From positions 1 through 12,327 of the forward strand of contig SLPT01000328.1 in the NCBI GenBank assembly GCA_007131845.1: a stretch of DNA of 12,327 nt, in the 5' to 3' direction. Below, in pieces: positions 1 through 6,383 of this stretch. Origin of the DNA: Desulfobacteraceae bacterium (GTDB lineage: Bacteria; Desulfobacterota; Desulfobacteria; Desulfobacterales; Desulfosalsimonadaceae). The first letter of the stretch is position 1. Every line of letters starts with the position of its first letter. The notes beneath the pieces are model-generated. The model searched no databases. It worked only from the letters and a program-made list of their open reading frames with translations, and was not told the DNA's origin. The position numbers and the translations under genes were made by a program.

Positions 1-507
1 GCGCACATACGGGATAAGCTCGCCGATATCGCGGCATACGTGGAGACCCTTCGGGCCCTGGCCAATGCCGCGGCAAACGATCCGGTATTCTACGGCGATA
101 TCGCAGTGCCCAACCCCCTGATCGCCAACATGGCCAAGCTCCATTTTGCGGACAAGTACCATGATTTCGTAAAGAAAATACAGGACATCGGCGGAGGCAT
201 CCTGGCAACCGCTCCGGACAAGCGGGACTGGAACAATCCGGAAATTCAGGGCTACCTGGAGCACTACTTGGGCGGTGCCCAGGAATATACCACCCTGGAG
301 CGCCTGCAGATGATCCATGAAACCATGCGTCACGTCTGCTCCCATGAATCCGCTTTCCACGAGGTGACCACCGTGCATGCCGAAGGGTCCATGGCCGCCC
401 AGAAAATGATGATACTCCACGAATCACCGCTGGATCGCTACGAACAGCGGGCAAAGATTGCAGCAGGTATCCTGCCGTGGGGCAGTGGTGAAAAAACGAC
501 AGTGTGA
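1..507 (+). CDS. HpaB / 4-hydroxybutyryl-CoA dehydratase-like protein, C-terminal part (5' truncated by window)
   Basis: The frame is open from the first base to a TGA at 505-507 and gives the last 168 residues of a larger protein (family members are about 480-500 aa). The GTG at 40 is internal and is not a start. The fragment is helical and contains segments such as NPLIANMAKLHFADKYHDF, a glycine-rich IQDIGGGILATAP turn, then NPEIQGYLEHYLGG, and ends with AEGSMAAQKMMI before a basic tail. This matches the C-terminal acyl-CoA-dehydrogenase-like helical domain of the 4-hydroxyphenylacetate 3-monooxygenase / 4-hydroxybutyryl-CoA dehydratase (vinylacetyl-CoA isomerase) family. The dehydratase branch uses FAD and a [4Fe-4S] cluster and occurs in anaerobes. 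The cluster ligands lie upstream of the window, so dehydratase and flavin monooxygenase cannot be told apart by catalytic residues. The dehydratase branch is favoured by overall resemblance only. Its downstream neighbour is convergent. Confidence 0.72.
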   Translation, partial: AHIRDKLADIAAYVETLRALANAAANDPVFYGDIAVPNPLIANMAKLHFADKYHDFVKKIQDIGGGILATAPDKRDWNNPEIQGYLEHYLGGAQEYTTLERLQMIHETMRHVCSHESAFHEVTTVHAEGSMAAQKMMILHESPLDRYEQRAKIAAGILPWGSGEKTTV

Positions 508-512
508 AACAC

Positions 513-554
513 GTCAGGTCAGGGCAGGGGGGCAACCCCTGTCCTTGATCTTGA
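513..554. terminator. Long imperfect hairpin between convergent genes, possible bidirectional terminator
   Basis: Arms of about 18-20 nt starting GTCAGG and ending CTTGAC, with a GC-rich core CAGGGG/CCCCTG closing on a GGCAA-type loop, lie 5 nt after the stop of the first gene and 26 nt before the stop of the convergent CPBP gene. There are a few mismatches or bulges in the lower stem. No T-tract follows on either strand, so this is not a textbook intrinsic terminator. It may instead work as an mRNA 3'-end barrier for both converging transcripts. Confidence 0.4.
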
Positions 555-580
555 CGAAAAATCCTGGTTTTCATTCGGTG

Positions 581-1219
581 CTAGGGGAAAAGAGCCGTGG
601 AGAACAGCGCCAGATTGCCGAGAACATGAATGACAACCGGCACCCAGATGTTTTTTTCGTATTCATAGGTCGCTGCGAATACGAGTGCGCCGACCGCATG
701 GGTGAGGGCAATGCCGCCGGAAAGATGTGCGGCCACGAAAAGAGCGCTGCTGCCAACGATCGCCGCGACAATACCGAAACGCCGCAGGAAACCGTAGAGA
801 ACGCCGCGGAAAAACATCTCCTCGGCAAAAGGCCCGATAAAAGCGGCCACCAGAAAGAAAACGGCGATTTGCTGAATGCCTGAAGGAAGTCGTATCCCGA
901 TCATGGCGACGGGGTCATGCCCTGCCAGGGCCAGGGCAGCACCTGCGGCCGCCGCGGCAAGGCCGAATGCCGCGGACCAGAGCAGCCCCCTTTTCAGGCC
1001 CTGACGCAGTCCGGAGAAAGACAGTCCGGCAATGGAGGCGTCTTTCACAAACCAGACCGTGACCCCCATGATGAAAAAAAGCTGAAGTGTCCGCACAACC
1101 CCGGTGACTGCATAGGGGTCCGCTGCCGGCCCTCCCATTGCAACCAGCTCCAGCGCTGCAACACCAATAAGGGTTATTGCGAGGGGTCGCGGTTCGTAAC
1201 GAATTGTTCCTGTGTCCAT
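581..1219 (-). CDS. CPBP family intramembrane glutamic endopeptidase (CAAX/Abi type)
   Basis: A polytopic membrane protein of 212 aa. Residues 133-138 (EEMFFR) fit the EExxxR motif, F161-H165 fits FxxxH, and H198-N202 fits HxxxN. Together these are the conserved motifs of the CPBP/Rce1-like glutamic intramembrane proteases. Hydrophobic segments lie near 12-30, 44-58, 78-99, 116-131, 150-166, 170-185 and 192-208. The start at 1219 is preferred because GAGG lies 8 nt upstream. An ATG at 1252 in the same frame has no ribosome-binding site. The start lies 46 nt inside the 3' end of the preceding HEAT/TM gene in another frame, so the two are probably translationally coupled and it is likely the last gene of the minus-strand run. 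Bacterial members act in peptide maturation, bacteriocin self-immunity or membrane protein processing; no substrate can be named from this sequence. Confidence 0.85.
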   Translation of the reverse strand: MDTGTIRYEPRPLAITLIGVAALELVAMGGPAADPYAVTGVVRTLQLFFIMGVTVWFVKDASIAGLSFSGLRQGLKRGLLWSAAFGLAAAAAGAALALAGHDPVAMIGIRLPSGIQQIAVFFLVAAFIGPFAEEMFFRGVLYGFLRRFGIVAAIVGSSALFVAAHLSGGIALTHAVGALVFAATYEYEKNIWVPVVIHVLGNLALFSTALFP

Positions 1220-2685
1220 CCCAGACGCCTCATGGATTGATACGCATACCATTGAACGTACCAGTGCTCGATTCGGCCGATGCGATTCCGGATTTCTGCG
1301 ATCGCCCGATGATCACCCAGTCGACCAAGGCTGGCGTACGCCATGCACGCGACGTTCGGGTGTGGGTCGTCGATCATCTCCAGGAGCAGATCATATGCAG
1401 CCGGATGACGGCTCCAGCCCAGGGATGCGGCATACCAGTACCGCAGCGCCACCGAACCGCCAAACGCCAAACGGTCATCTATCCCGTAACGCATAGGATC
1501 CATCCGGTGATCGATGATCGCCCGGAGTGCATCACGCTGTTTTCGCCAGTCGCCGGATGCGAGCCCCGCCCGGATTTCTTCGGGTGTCTCCGGGGATGCG
1601 TCCGACCCGGTGTACATGACGGCAGCCGTAGCCAAGCCGATCAAAAGACATAGTGCGGAAGCCAGCATGTGCCGGTGAAACACCTGGCGCACCGGTAACA
1701 GCGCCGCTGCTATAACGCCATGGAGGAAAATAAACAGGGATAGGGGAAGAGCGGAAAACAGGCTGATATAGGTTGCTTTCCTGAATATCCCCCCGGAATC
1801 GGATAACCGGGAAAACGAAGCAAGGGCGCGACCCGGAGCCTCCAGAAAAGAAGCCGGCGTTGTTTCCAGCACGGTCTTTCCCGGACCGGAGAGAAAAAGG
1901 CGGCCTTCCTCCGTCGATACATGCACCTCGCATGCACGGTTTTCAGAAACAGGAAGCCAGTCATTGGCTGCCAGGGCTCTTTTTACCCTCTGCTGTATGT
2001 CCGGGTCGCCGATTCCGCCGGTGCATGCCGGAACCATGAGCTTCTGGGGCGGGGTTTTGATCAGCTTTGCAGGATACAACGTGTAACGATAATAAAAATC
2101 GTTGATGGCCGCACCCGTCGGATGACTCAGCAAAAGTCTGTCCCGGATATCGATGAAAACGGAATCGTCAGTTTTGGGCAGCCAGAAAAGCGCCACCAGG
2201 AGCACGGCCGCCACCTGGATCGCCAGGGCAAGCCGGCCCATGGGGCGGGCCTCGGCCGGCATCCACCGGATGCACAGGAAAAAGACGACAGGCGGTATCA
2301 ATATAAACGACAGGCTTCCGGCTGCGAAAAAACCATCCTTGTTCACGGCGGCTATGGCCACAACCCATAGTGCGGCAAGAAAATAACCGAAACGCCGGGA
2401 GCTTTTAAAGGCACGGACATAAAGCCATGCGCCTGCCATTGCGGTCAGAGTCAGACCGGCACCGATGGTGAACGTGAAAAACAGGGCGCCGGCAAAAGCC
2501 GGAAAAAAGGCTTTCAGGGAGCCAAGCACGTGTGCATTGGGGACGATCAGGTATCCCGCGGCATCCAGCGCGGACATGGCTGCATGAACCCTGACGTTGG
2601 AGACATAAACCAGCACGAAAAAAAGCGCCTGGGAGACCGTAAGCCCCGCGGCCAGGACCACGGCGGGATAGACGACGCGGCTCAT
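1174..2685 (-). CDS. Seven-TM protein with extracytoplasmic loop domain and C-terminal HEAT-like repeats
   Basis: 503 aa; I do not recognise a named family. Predicted hydrophobic segments are at about 5-28, 63-91, 100-115, 120-139, 150-169, 304-331 and 338-358. Between TM5 and TM6 is a soluble domain of about 134 residues, including NDFYYRYTLYPA near 195-206 and two cysteines (C221, C252) that could form a disulfide. After TM7, residues about 365-495 form helical repeats of HEAT type, for example AYDLLLEMIDDPHPNVACMA and YASLGRLGDHRAIAEI. Basic residues cluster in loops 91-98 (RAFKSSRR), 140-151 and 333-339. By the positive-inside rule these loops are cytoplasmic, which puts both the loop domain and the HEAT region on the periplasmic side. 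The ATG at 2685 has AAGGA 8 nt upstream and lies 13 nt after aroQ. Its 3' end overlaps the CPBP protease gene. Function is unknown; a scaffold or assembly role with the protease is a guess from context. Confidence 0.8.
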   Translation of the reverse strand: MSRVVYPAVVLAAGLTVSQALFFVLVYVSNVRVHAAMSALDAAGYLIVPNAHVLGSLKAFFPAFAGALFFTFTIGAGLTLTAMAGAWLYVRAFKSSRRFGYFLAALWVVAIAAVNKDGFFAAGSLSFILIPPVVFFLCIRWMPAEARPMGRLALAIQVAAVLLVALFWLPKTDDSVFIDIRDRLLLSHPTGAAINDFYYRYTLYPAKLIKTPPQKLMVPACTGGIGDPDIQQRVKRALAANDWLPVSENRACEVHVSTEEGRLFLSGPGKTVLETTPASFLEAPGRALASFSRLSDSGGIFRKATYISLFSALPLSLFIFLHGVIAAALLPVRQVFHRHMLASALCLLIGLATAAVMYTGSDASPETPEEIRAGLASGDWRKQRDALRAIIDHRMDPMRYGIDDRLAFGGSVALRYWYAASLGWSRHPAAYDLLLEMIDDPHPNVACMAYASLGRLGDHRAIAEIRNRIGRIEHWYVQWYAYQSMRRLGWTQEQFVTNRDPSQ

Positions 2686-2698
2686 CCGACTATCCTTT

Positions 2699-3154
2699 TC
2701 ATTTCGCGCGCGCTTCCGTTAATGTATCCGCTACCGCCTCAAGGGCCAGCAGGTATCCCTTTCCGCCGAAGCCGGATATCCTCCCGGAAACCACATCGGC
2801 GATCAGGGAGCGATGACGGAAAGCCTCCCGCTTATCGATATTGGACAGGTGGACCTCCACCACGGGAATGGTAAGAAGCAAAACCGCATCCCGGATGGCC
2901 ACGGAAGTATGCGTATAGGCGGCCGGATTGATGATCAGCGCGTCGCATTCTCCGATGGCGGACTGGATCTTATCGACGATCCGGCCTTCGCTGTTGGACT
3001 GGAAACAATCGACTATAAAACCTTGTGCCGTTGCTTTTTCGGCAATTTTCCGGTTGATGTCGTCGATGGTCCCGGCGCCGTAATGCCCGGGCTCCCGCTG
3101 CCCCAGCATATTCAGGTTGGGGCCGTGAATGACCAGGATTTTCTTTTTGTCCAT
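2699..3154 (-). CDS. aroQ: Type II 3-dehydroquinate dehydratase
   Basis: This enzyme dehydrates 3-dehydroquinate to 3-dehydroshikimate in the shikimate pathway, in the cytoplasm, as a dodecamer in this family. The 151-aa product is the usual length. It carries the GPNLNMLGQREP loop with R20 and the catalytic Y25, SNSEG at 53-57, the substrate-binding NPAAYTHTS with N76 and H82, and VEVHLSN with E100 and H102. All type II active-site residues are in place. The start at 3154 is chosen because AGGA lies about 10 nt upstream and the protein then begins at MDKKKILVIHGPN, as family members do. An ATG 30 nt further upstream only adds an unconserved tail. It lies 33 nt downstream of rpe and 13 nt upstream of the HEAT/TM gene, so probable co-transcription. 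Confidence 0.97.
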   Translation of the reverse strand: MDKKKILVIHGPNLNMLGQREPGHYGAGTIDDINRKIAEKATAQGFIVDCFQSNSEGRIVDKIQSAIGECDALIINPAAYTHTSVAIRDAVLLLTIPVVEVHLSNIDKREAFRHRSLIADVVSGRISGFGGKGYLLALEAVADTLTEARAK

Positions 3155-3187
3155 TTTCTGAGCTTCCTGTAAACTATCCGGCAATCG

Positions 3188-3841
3188 TTATTCCAGCAGG
3201 GCTTTCATTTCCGTAATCACGGCTGCGTAGTCGTTTTTTCCGAAAATCGCCGATCCCGCGACGAAACAATCTGCACCGGCATCGGAAATGTCCCGGATCG
3301 TTTTTCCGTTCACTCCCCCGTCGACCTGGATGAGCAGCTCCGGGTTGCTGGCTGCGGCCATTTCACGAACAAGGCGGATTCGCTCCAGGCTTTGGGGAAT
3401 AAAAGACTGCCCGCCAAACCCGGGGTTGACGCTCATGATCAGGACGTAATCGATGTCTTCCATAACCCATTCCAGGGCGGAAAGGGGCGTCGCCGGATTG
3501 AGGGCTACGCCCGGGCGGGCTCCCGCATCGCGGATCAAGGAAAGCGTCCGGTGAAGGTGGATGCATGTCTCGGCATGAACGGATATCCAGTCTGCGCCGG
3601 CTTCGGCAAACGCGTGAATATAGCGCTCCGGGGCTTCGATCATCAAATGAACGTCCAGGGGCAGATTCGTCACCCGGTTGACGGCTTCGGCCACCAGGGG
3701 ACCGATGGTGATATTGGGAACAAAATGGCCGTCCATGACATCGATGTGTATCCAGTCGGCACCGGCTTTCTCAACGGCCAGGATATCGTCTCCCAGGCGG
3801 CTGAAATCAGCCGACAGTATGGATGGGGCAATGAGCTTCAT
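3188..3841 (-). CDS. rpe: Ribulose-phosphate 3-epimerase
   Basis: Interconverts D-ribulose 5-phosphate and D-xylulose 5-phosphate in the pentose phosphate pathway. It is a 217-aa TIM barrel of normal length. Visible motifs are [10 protein letters not shown] at the N-terminus, [13 protein letters not shown] (metal ligand H32 and D34), DVHLMI (metal ligand H65), [10 protein letters not shown] in the 137-145 region, VDGG (D174) and the phosphate-binding AGSAIF at 195-200. ATG 3841 is chosen because the protein then begins [20 protein letters not shown] lies about 10 nt upstream. The frame stays open for 17 more codons upstream, into the inserted palindromic element, but that extension is not conserved sequence. 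Its ribosome-binding site lies outside the element and appears intact. Any upstream promoter read-through must cross the element's hairpin. Confidence 0.97.
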   Translation of the reverse strand: MKLIAPSILSADFSRLGDDILAVEKAGADWIHIDVMDGHFVPNITIGPLVAEAVNRVTNLPLDVHLMIEAPERYIHAFAEAGADWISVHAETCIHLHRTLSLIRDAGARPGVALNPATPLSALEWVMEDIDYVLIMSVNPGFGGQSFIPQSLERIRLVREMAAASNPELLIQVDGGVNGKTIRDISDAGADCFVAGSAIFGKNDYAAVITEMKALLE

Positions 3842-3861
3842 AATGGTTAATTTCCTTGCAC

Positions 3862-3870
3862 TCAATTCTT
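3862..3870. repeat. Left copy of 9-bp direct repeat (putative target-site duplication)
   Basis: TCAATTCTT stands immediately left of the palindromic element and recurs exactly at its right border. It lies in the 5' untranslated part of rpe, outside the Shine-Dalgarno sequence. Confidence 0.7.
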
Positions 3871-4041
3871 GACGGCTTCGTAAAAAGTCCAATATCTGCG
3901 TTACGCGCGATTTCTCAGAATTTGCGGCTTACGCCTTGTAAACATACACGTACGCCAGGTAAGCTGCATTCTTCGAAATCGCGCAAGCCTTGATCTTGAA
4001 CTTTTTACCAAGCCGTCGGATCGCGACTTTTTACGAGTTCA
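3871..4041. mobile_element. MITE-like palindromic element, 171 bp, non-coding
   Basis: The sequence between the PASTA gene and rpe is a long imperfect inverted repeat. The left end begins GACGGCTTCGTAAAAAGTC. The strand-reversed right half contains GACGGCTTGGTAAAAAGTTC, and the two arms continue to match through the GCGCGATTTC region and the GCTTAC core around a loop near 3936-3957. A further end-like motif, reading ACTCGTAAAAAGTC in reverse complement, lies outermost at 4025-4041. Exact 9-bp direct repeats flank the whole. No ORF of its own and no transposase are present, so it would depend on enzymes elsewhere. RNA read through it, on either strand, could fold into a hairpin of about 60 bp. 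Similar CGTAAAAAGTC-ended repeats are, from memory, common in sulfate-reducing Desulfobacterota; copy number could not be checked here. Confidence 0.72.
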
Positions 4042-4050
4042 TCAATTCTT
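4042..4050. repeat. Right copy of 9-bp direct repeat (putative target-site duplication)
   Basis: TCAATTCTT, identical to 3862-3870. Its last two bases, 4049-4050, supply two bases of the PASTA gene's TAA stop codon. The insertion therefore landed on the stop codon without changing it. Confidence 0.7.
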
Positions 4051-5008
4051 AGTTATACAATTCCGTTGCAACCAACTCGTCGTTCACATACAGGAAAACC
4101 GCCGCCCTGGCATACCGGGGAACAATGGCCCATATTTCCTTTCCGGGCGCCATCAGCTCGTCATAGACCGTTACATTCATCGAGTATACACTCATTTCGA
4201 GCCGGACATGCTGCTTCAGGTATCCGGGGGAGAGCCGGTATGTAAACAGCCTTTTTTCACCCTCCCGGCCGCCCCCGGCTTCCGCTGCCGCCCGGTTCAC
4301 GCGAAGCTGCACGCCATCGCTTTCCACGACGCGGTGTCCCGCCGGCGGGTTCTGGCCGAGTATCATGTTATCCGGTTTTGAGTTATCGTATACCGGAATG
4401 AGCGCGTCAAGAAAAAGTTTGTAGTCATCCAGCAGCAGCATGGTTTCATCCAGGAAGCGTCCTTCCACATCCGGCATTTTAAATGCAGCGGGGCGCGGAC
4501 CGCGGCTGACCAGCACATCCACCGTTGATGAGCGGGCGACGCTTTGGCCGGGCGACGGGGATTGCGCAAGGATTCTGTCGCGCTCCGCATCCCCTGTGTA
4601 TACGAAAGTCGTATGCCCGCTTTCCAGTCCGTTTTCGTGGAGGATGATCTGCGCCCGGGAAAGGCTCTGCCCCTTAAGATCCGGCAATGCGACCGAAGAG
4701 GACCCCTTGGACAGCACGAGGGAAACATCCCGTCCTTTCTTGATGGTCCGACCCGGCTCCGGGGACTGGTGAATAACGTGGTCCCGGGGAACCTGCCCGT
4801 CATATTCAAACCCATGAACTTTCGCATTGAGCTCCAGTGCGGACAACAGCCGCAGAACCGAGACCGCATCCTTTCCGGAAAGATCCGGCACCACGACCGA
4901 TTCCTCTTTTTGTATAAAAAAGGACAGGGTGAAAAACGCGCTTGCCCCGGCAATCGCCGTAAAGACAGCCAGCGCGGCAAAGAATTTGAAGGCCGAACGC
5001 AGCATCAT
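4049..5008 (-). CDS. Membrane-anchored stand-alone PASTA-domain protein
   Basis: 319 aa. An N-terminal hydrophobic segment at about 8-32 anchors the protein and should place the rest in the periplasm. Three PASTA units follow at about 36-102, 105-170 and 175-238. Each begins with a VPDL/LPDL/MPDV-type strand and contains the QSPEPG, QSPSPG or QNPPAG turn of the family. A glycine-rich linker (about 240-250) leads to a roughly 70-residue beta-rich tail that I do not recognise. PASTA domains are known from Ser/Thr kinases and class B PBPs, where they bind peptidoglycan fragments or mediate septal targeting. Here there is no kinase or transpeptidase domain. The gene starts 4 nt after rsmB, with GAG as only a weak ribosome-binding site, which suggests coupling. 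ATG at 5005 is an equally possible start. Peptidoglycan binding is inferred from the family. Confidence 0.9.
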   Translation of the reverse strand: MMLRSAFKFFAALAVFTAIAGASAFFTLSFFIQKEESVVVPDLSGKDAVSVLRLLSALELNAKVHGFEYDGQVPRDHVIHQSPEPGRTIKKGRDVSLVLSKGSSSVALPDLKGQSLSRAQIILHENGLESGHTTFVYTGDAERDRILAQSPSPGQSVARSSTVDVLVSRGPRPAAFKMPDVEGRFLDETMLLLDDYKLFLDALIPVYDNSKPDNMILGQNPPAGHRVVESDGVQLRVNRAAAEAGGGREGEKRLFTYRLSPGYLKQHVRLEMSVYSMNVTVYDELMAPGKEIWAIVPRYARAAVFLYVNDELVATELYN

Positions 5009-5012
5009 GAGC

Positions 5013-6383
5013 TCAGGCTTTTCTCATAAAGGCGGCAATATAGAAGCCGTCCGTTTCGTGAACGTGGGGAAGACAGCAGACCAGGCCATCCGGCGGCGAT
5101 GCGCCCGGAAACCGCTTTAGAGTCCCTGAAAGCGGCTTTACGTGAAACTCAGGGTGCTCCCTCAGAAACGCATCCCGGACGTCGGTCGTTTCCTCCGGCT
5201 CGATGGAGCACACAGCGTACACAAGAATCCCGCCGATCCTCACGGAAGCTGAAACGTTTTTCAGAAAGCGAAGCTGGCGTTTTCCCATGCGCGCGAAATC
5301 GGTTTTCCGGATCGACCAACGGACATCGGGATTTCTCCGGATCACCCCGGTTGCCGAACAGGGGGCATCGAGCTGAACCCGGTCGAAGGATGCATTCCGG
5401 CCGGGAAGCGGGCCTTCGTCCAGGTTGTGGCCAAGGGGGGTTACGATTGTGATTCCGAGCCTTTGGATCTGCTGTATCAGCTCTTCGCGTCTTTTTGCAT
5501 GGTTGTCCACCGCCACGATTCTACCCGTGTTATTCATAAGCTGCGCAAGGTGAGCGGTTTTTCCGCCCCGGCCGGCACAGGCGTCCATGACCGTCTCCCC
5601 CGGCAGGGGAGCGGTCACATGGGATACTAACTGCGCTGCTTCATCCTGAACGTGAAACCATCCGTTACGAAACGCTTCAAGCTCGTCCACGGGGGGCTTC
5701 AGGCCGTAAACCCGTAAGCTTTCAGGCGTGTGGATTCCACGCGCCACTCTGTGGGCGTGGGGCGCCAGTGCGGCCGCAAGGGTATCCGACGTGACTGCCA
5801 GTGTATTGGTCCGGAGTGTCAGGGGCGGTATCTCGTTGTAATAGCGGCACAACGAAACGGTTTCATCAAATCCGTAGCGCTTCGCCCACCGCCTGATCAT
5901 CCATTCGGGAAACGACTGGTCCACGGAAAGCCACAGGAAGGGATCCTTTTTCCTTTCCGGCCATTGGATACGATCCGGATGCCGAAGCGCCGTTCTGAGC
6001 AGGCCGTTGACGAACCGGACCACATGGTTTCCGGCCGTTTTTTTAGTATTTTCCACCGCCGTGTGAACCGCTGCCGATTCCGGGACCCGGTCCATGTATA
6101 AGACCTGGTAGAGTGCCGTCCGAAGGATGTTCAACACGGGCCCTTCGATCTTCCGGACGGGGATTTTCGAAAAACGTGCGATGATCCAGTCAAGACGCCC
6201 GCGGGTTCTTAGCGTGCCGTACACCAATGCATAAGCGAAATTCCGGTCCCGGCGATCCATGCGCCGCAGCGTATCATGGAAGGTCTCCGAAAAAAGCCGG
6301 TCCAGGTTGGTGCTTTGTCCACCCCCGGCATCCAGCGCATCGAGCAGAAAACAGGCGGCCTGACGGGGCTCTGTAGCGGTCAT
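5013..6383 (-). CDS. rsmB: 16S rRNA (cytosine-967-C5)-methyltransferase RsmB
   Basis: SAM-dependent RNA m5C methyltransferase acting on 16S rRNA position 967 (E. coli numbering). The 456-aa product has an N-terminal NusB-like RNA-binding helical domain (about 7-140) and a Rossmann methyltransferase domain (about 225-456). Motif I is DACAGRGGKT at 267-276. Motif IV, LDAPCSATGVIRRNPDVRW, holds C342, and motif VI, YAVCSIEPEE, holds the catalytic C392. Both cysteines of the m5C RNA methyltransferases are therefore present. The start at 6383 overlaps the fmt stop as ATGA, giving a conserved N-terminus. The frame remains open to 6494, but that stretch is fmt coding sequence read in another frame. 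It sits between fmt and the PASTA gene. Confidence 0.95.
   Translation of the reverse strand: MTATEPRQAACFLLDALDAGGGQSTNLDRLFSETFHDTLRRMDRRDRNFAYALVYGTLRTRGRLDWIIARFSKIPVRKIEGPVLNILRTALYQVLYMDRVPESAAVHTAVENTKKTAGNHVVRFVNGLLRTALRHPDRIQWPERKKDPFLWLSVDQSFPEWMIRRWAKRYGFDETVSLCRYYNEIPPLTLRTNTLAVTSDTLAAALAPHAHRVARGIHTPESLRVYGLKPPVDELEAFRNGWFHVQDEAAQLVSHVTAPLPGETVMDACAGRGGKTAHLAQLMNNTGRIVAVDNHAKRREELIQQIQRLGITIVTPLGHNLDEGPLPGRNASFDRVQLDAPCSATGVIRRNPDVRWSIRKTDFARMGKRQLRFLKNVSASVRIGGILVYAVCSIEPEETTDVRDAFLREHPEFHVKPLSGTLKRFPGASPPDGLVCCLPHVHETDGFYIAAFMRKA

Noticed and set aside
458..883. 141-codon plus-strand open frame after the first gene
   Set aside because: It overlaps the end of the first gene, crosses the hairpin, and is antisense to the CPBP protease; it shows no domain.
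4363..4980. 205-codon minus-strand frame inside the PASTA gene
   Set aside because: Same strand but different frame from an evident three-PASTA protein; rich in Arg, Trp and Cys as shadow frames usually are.
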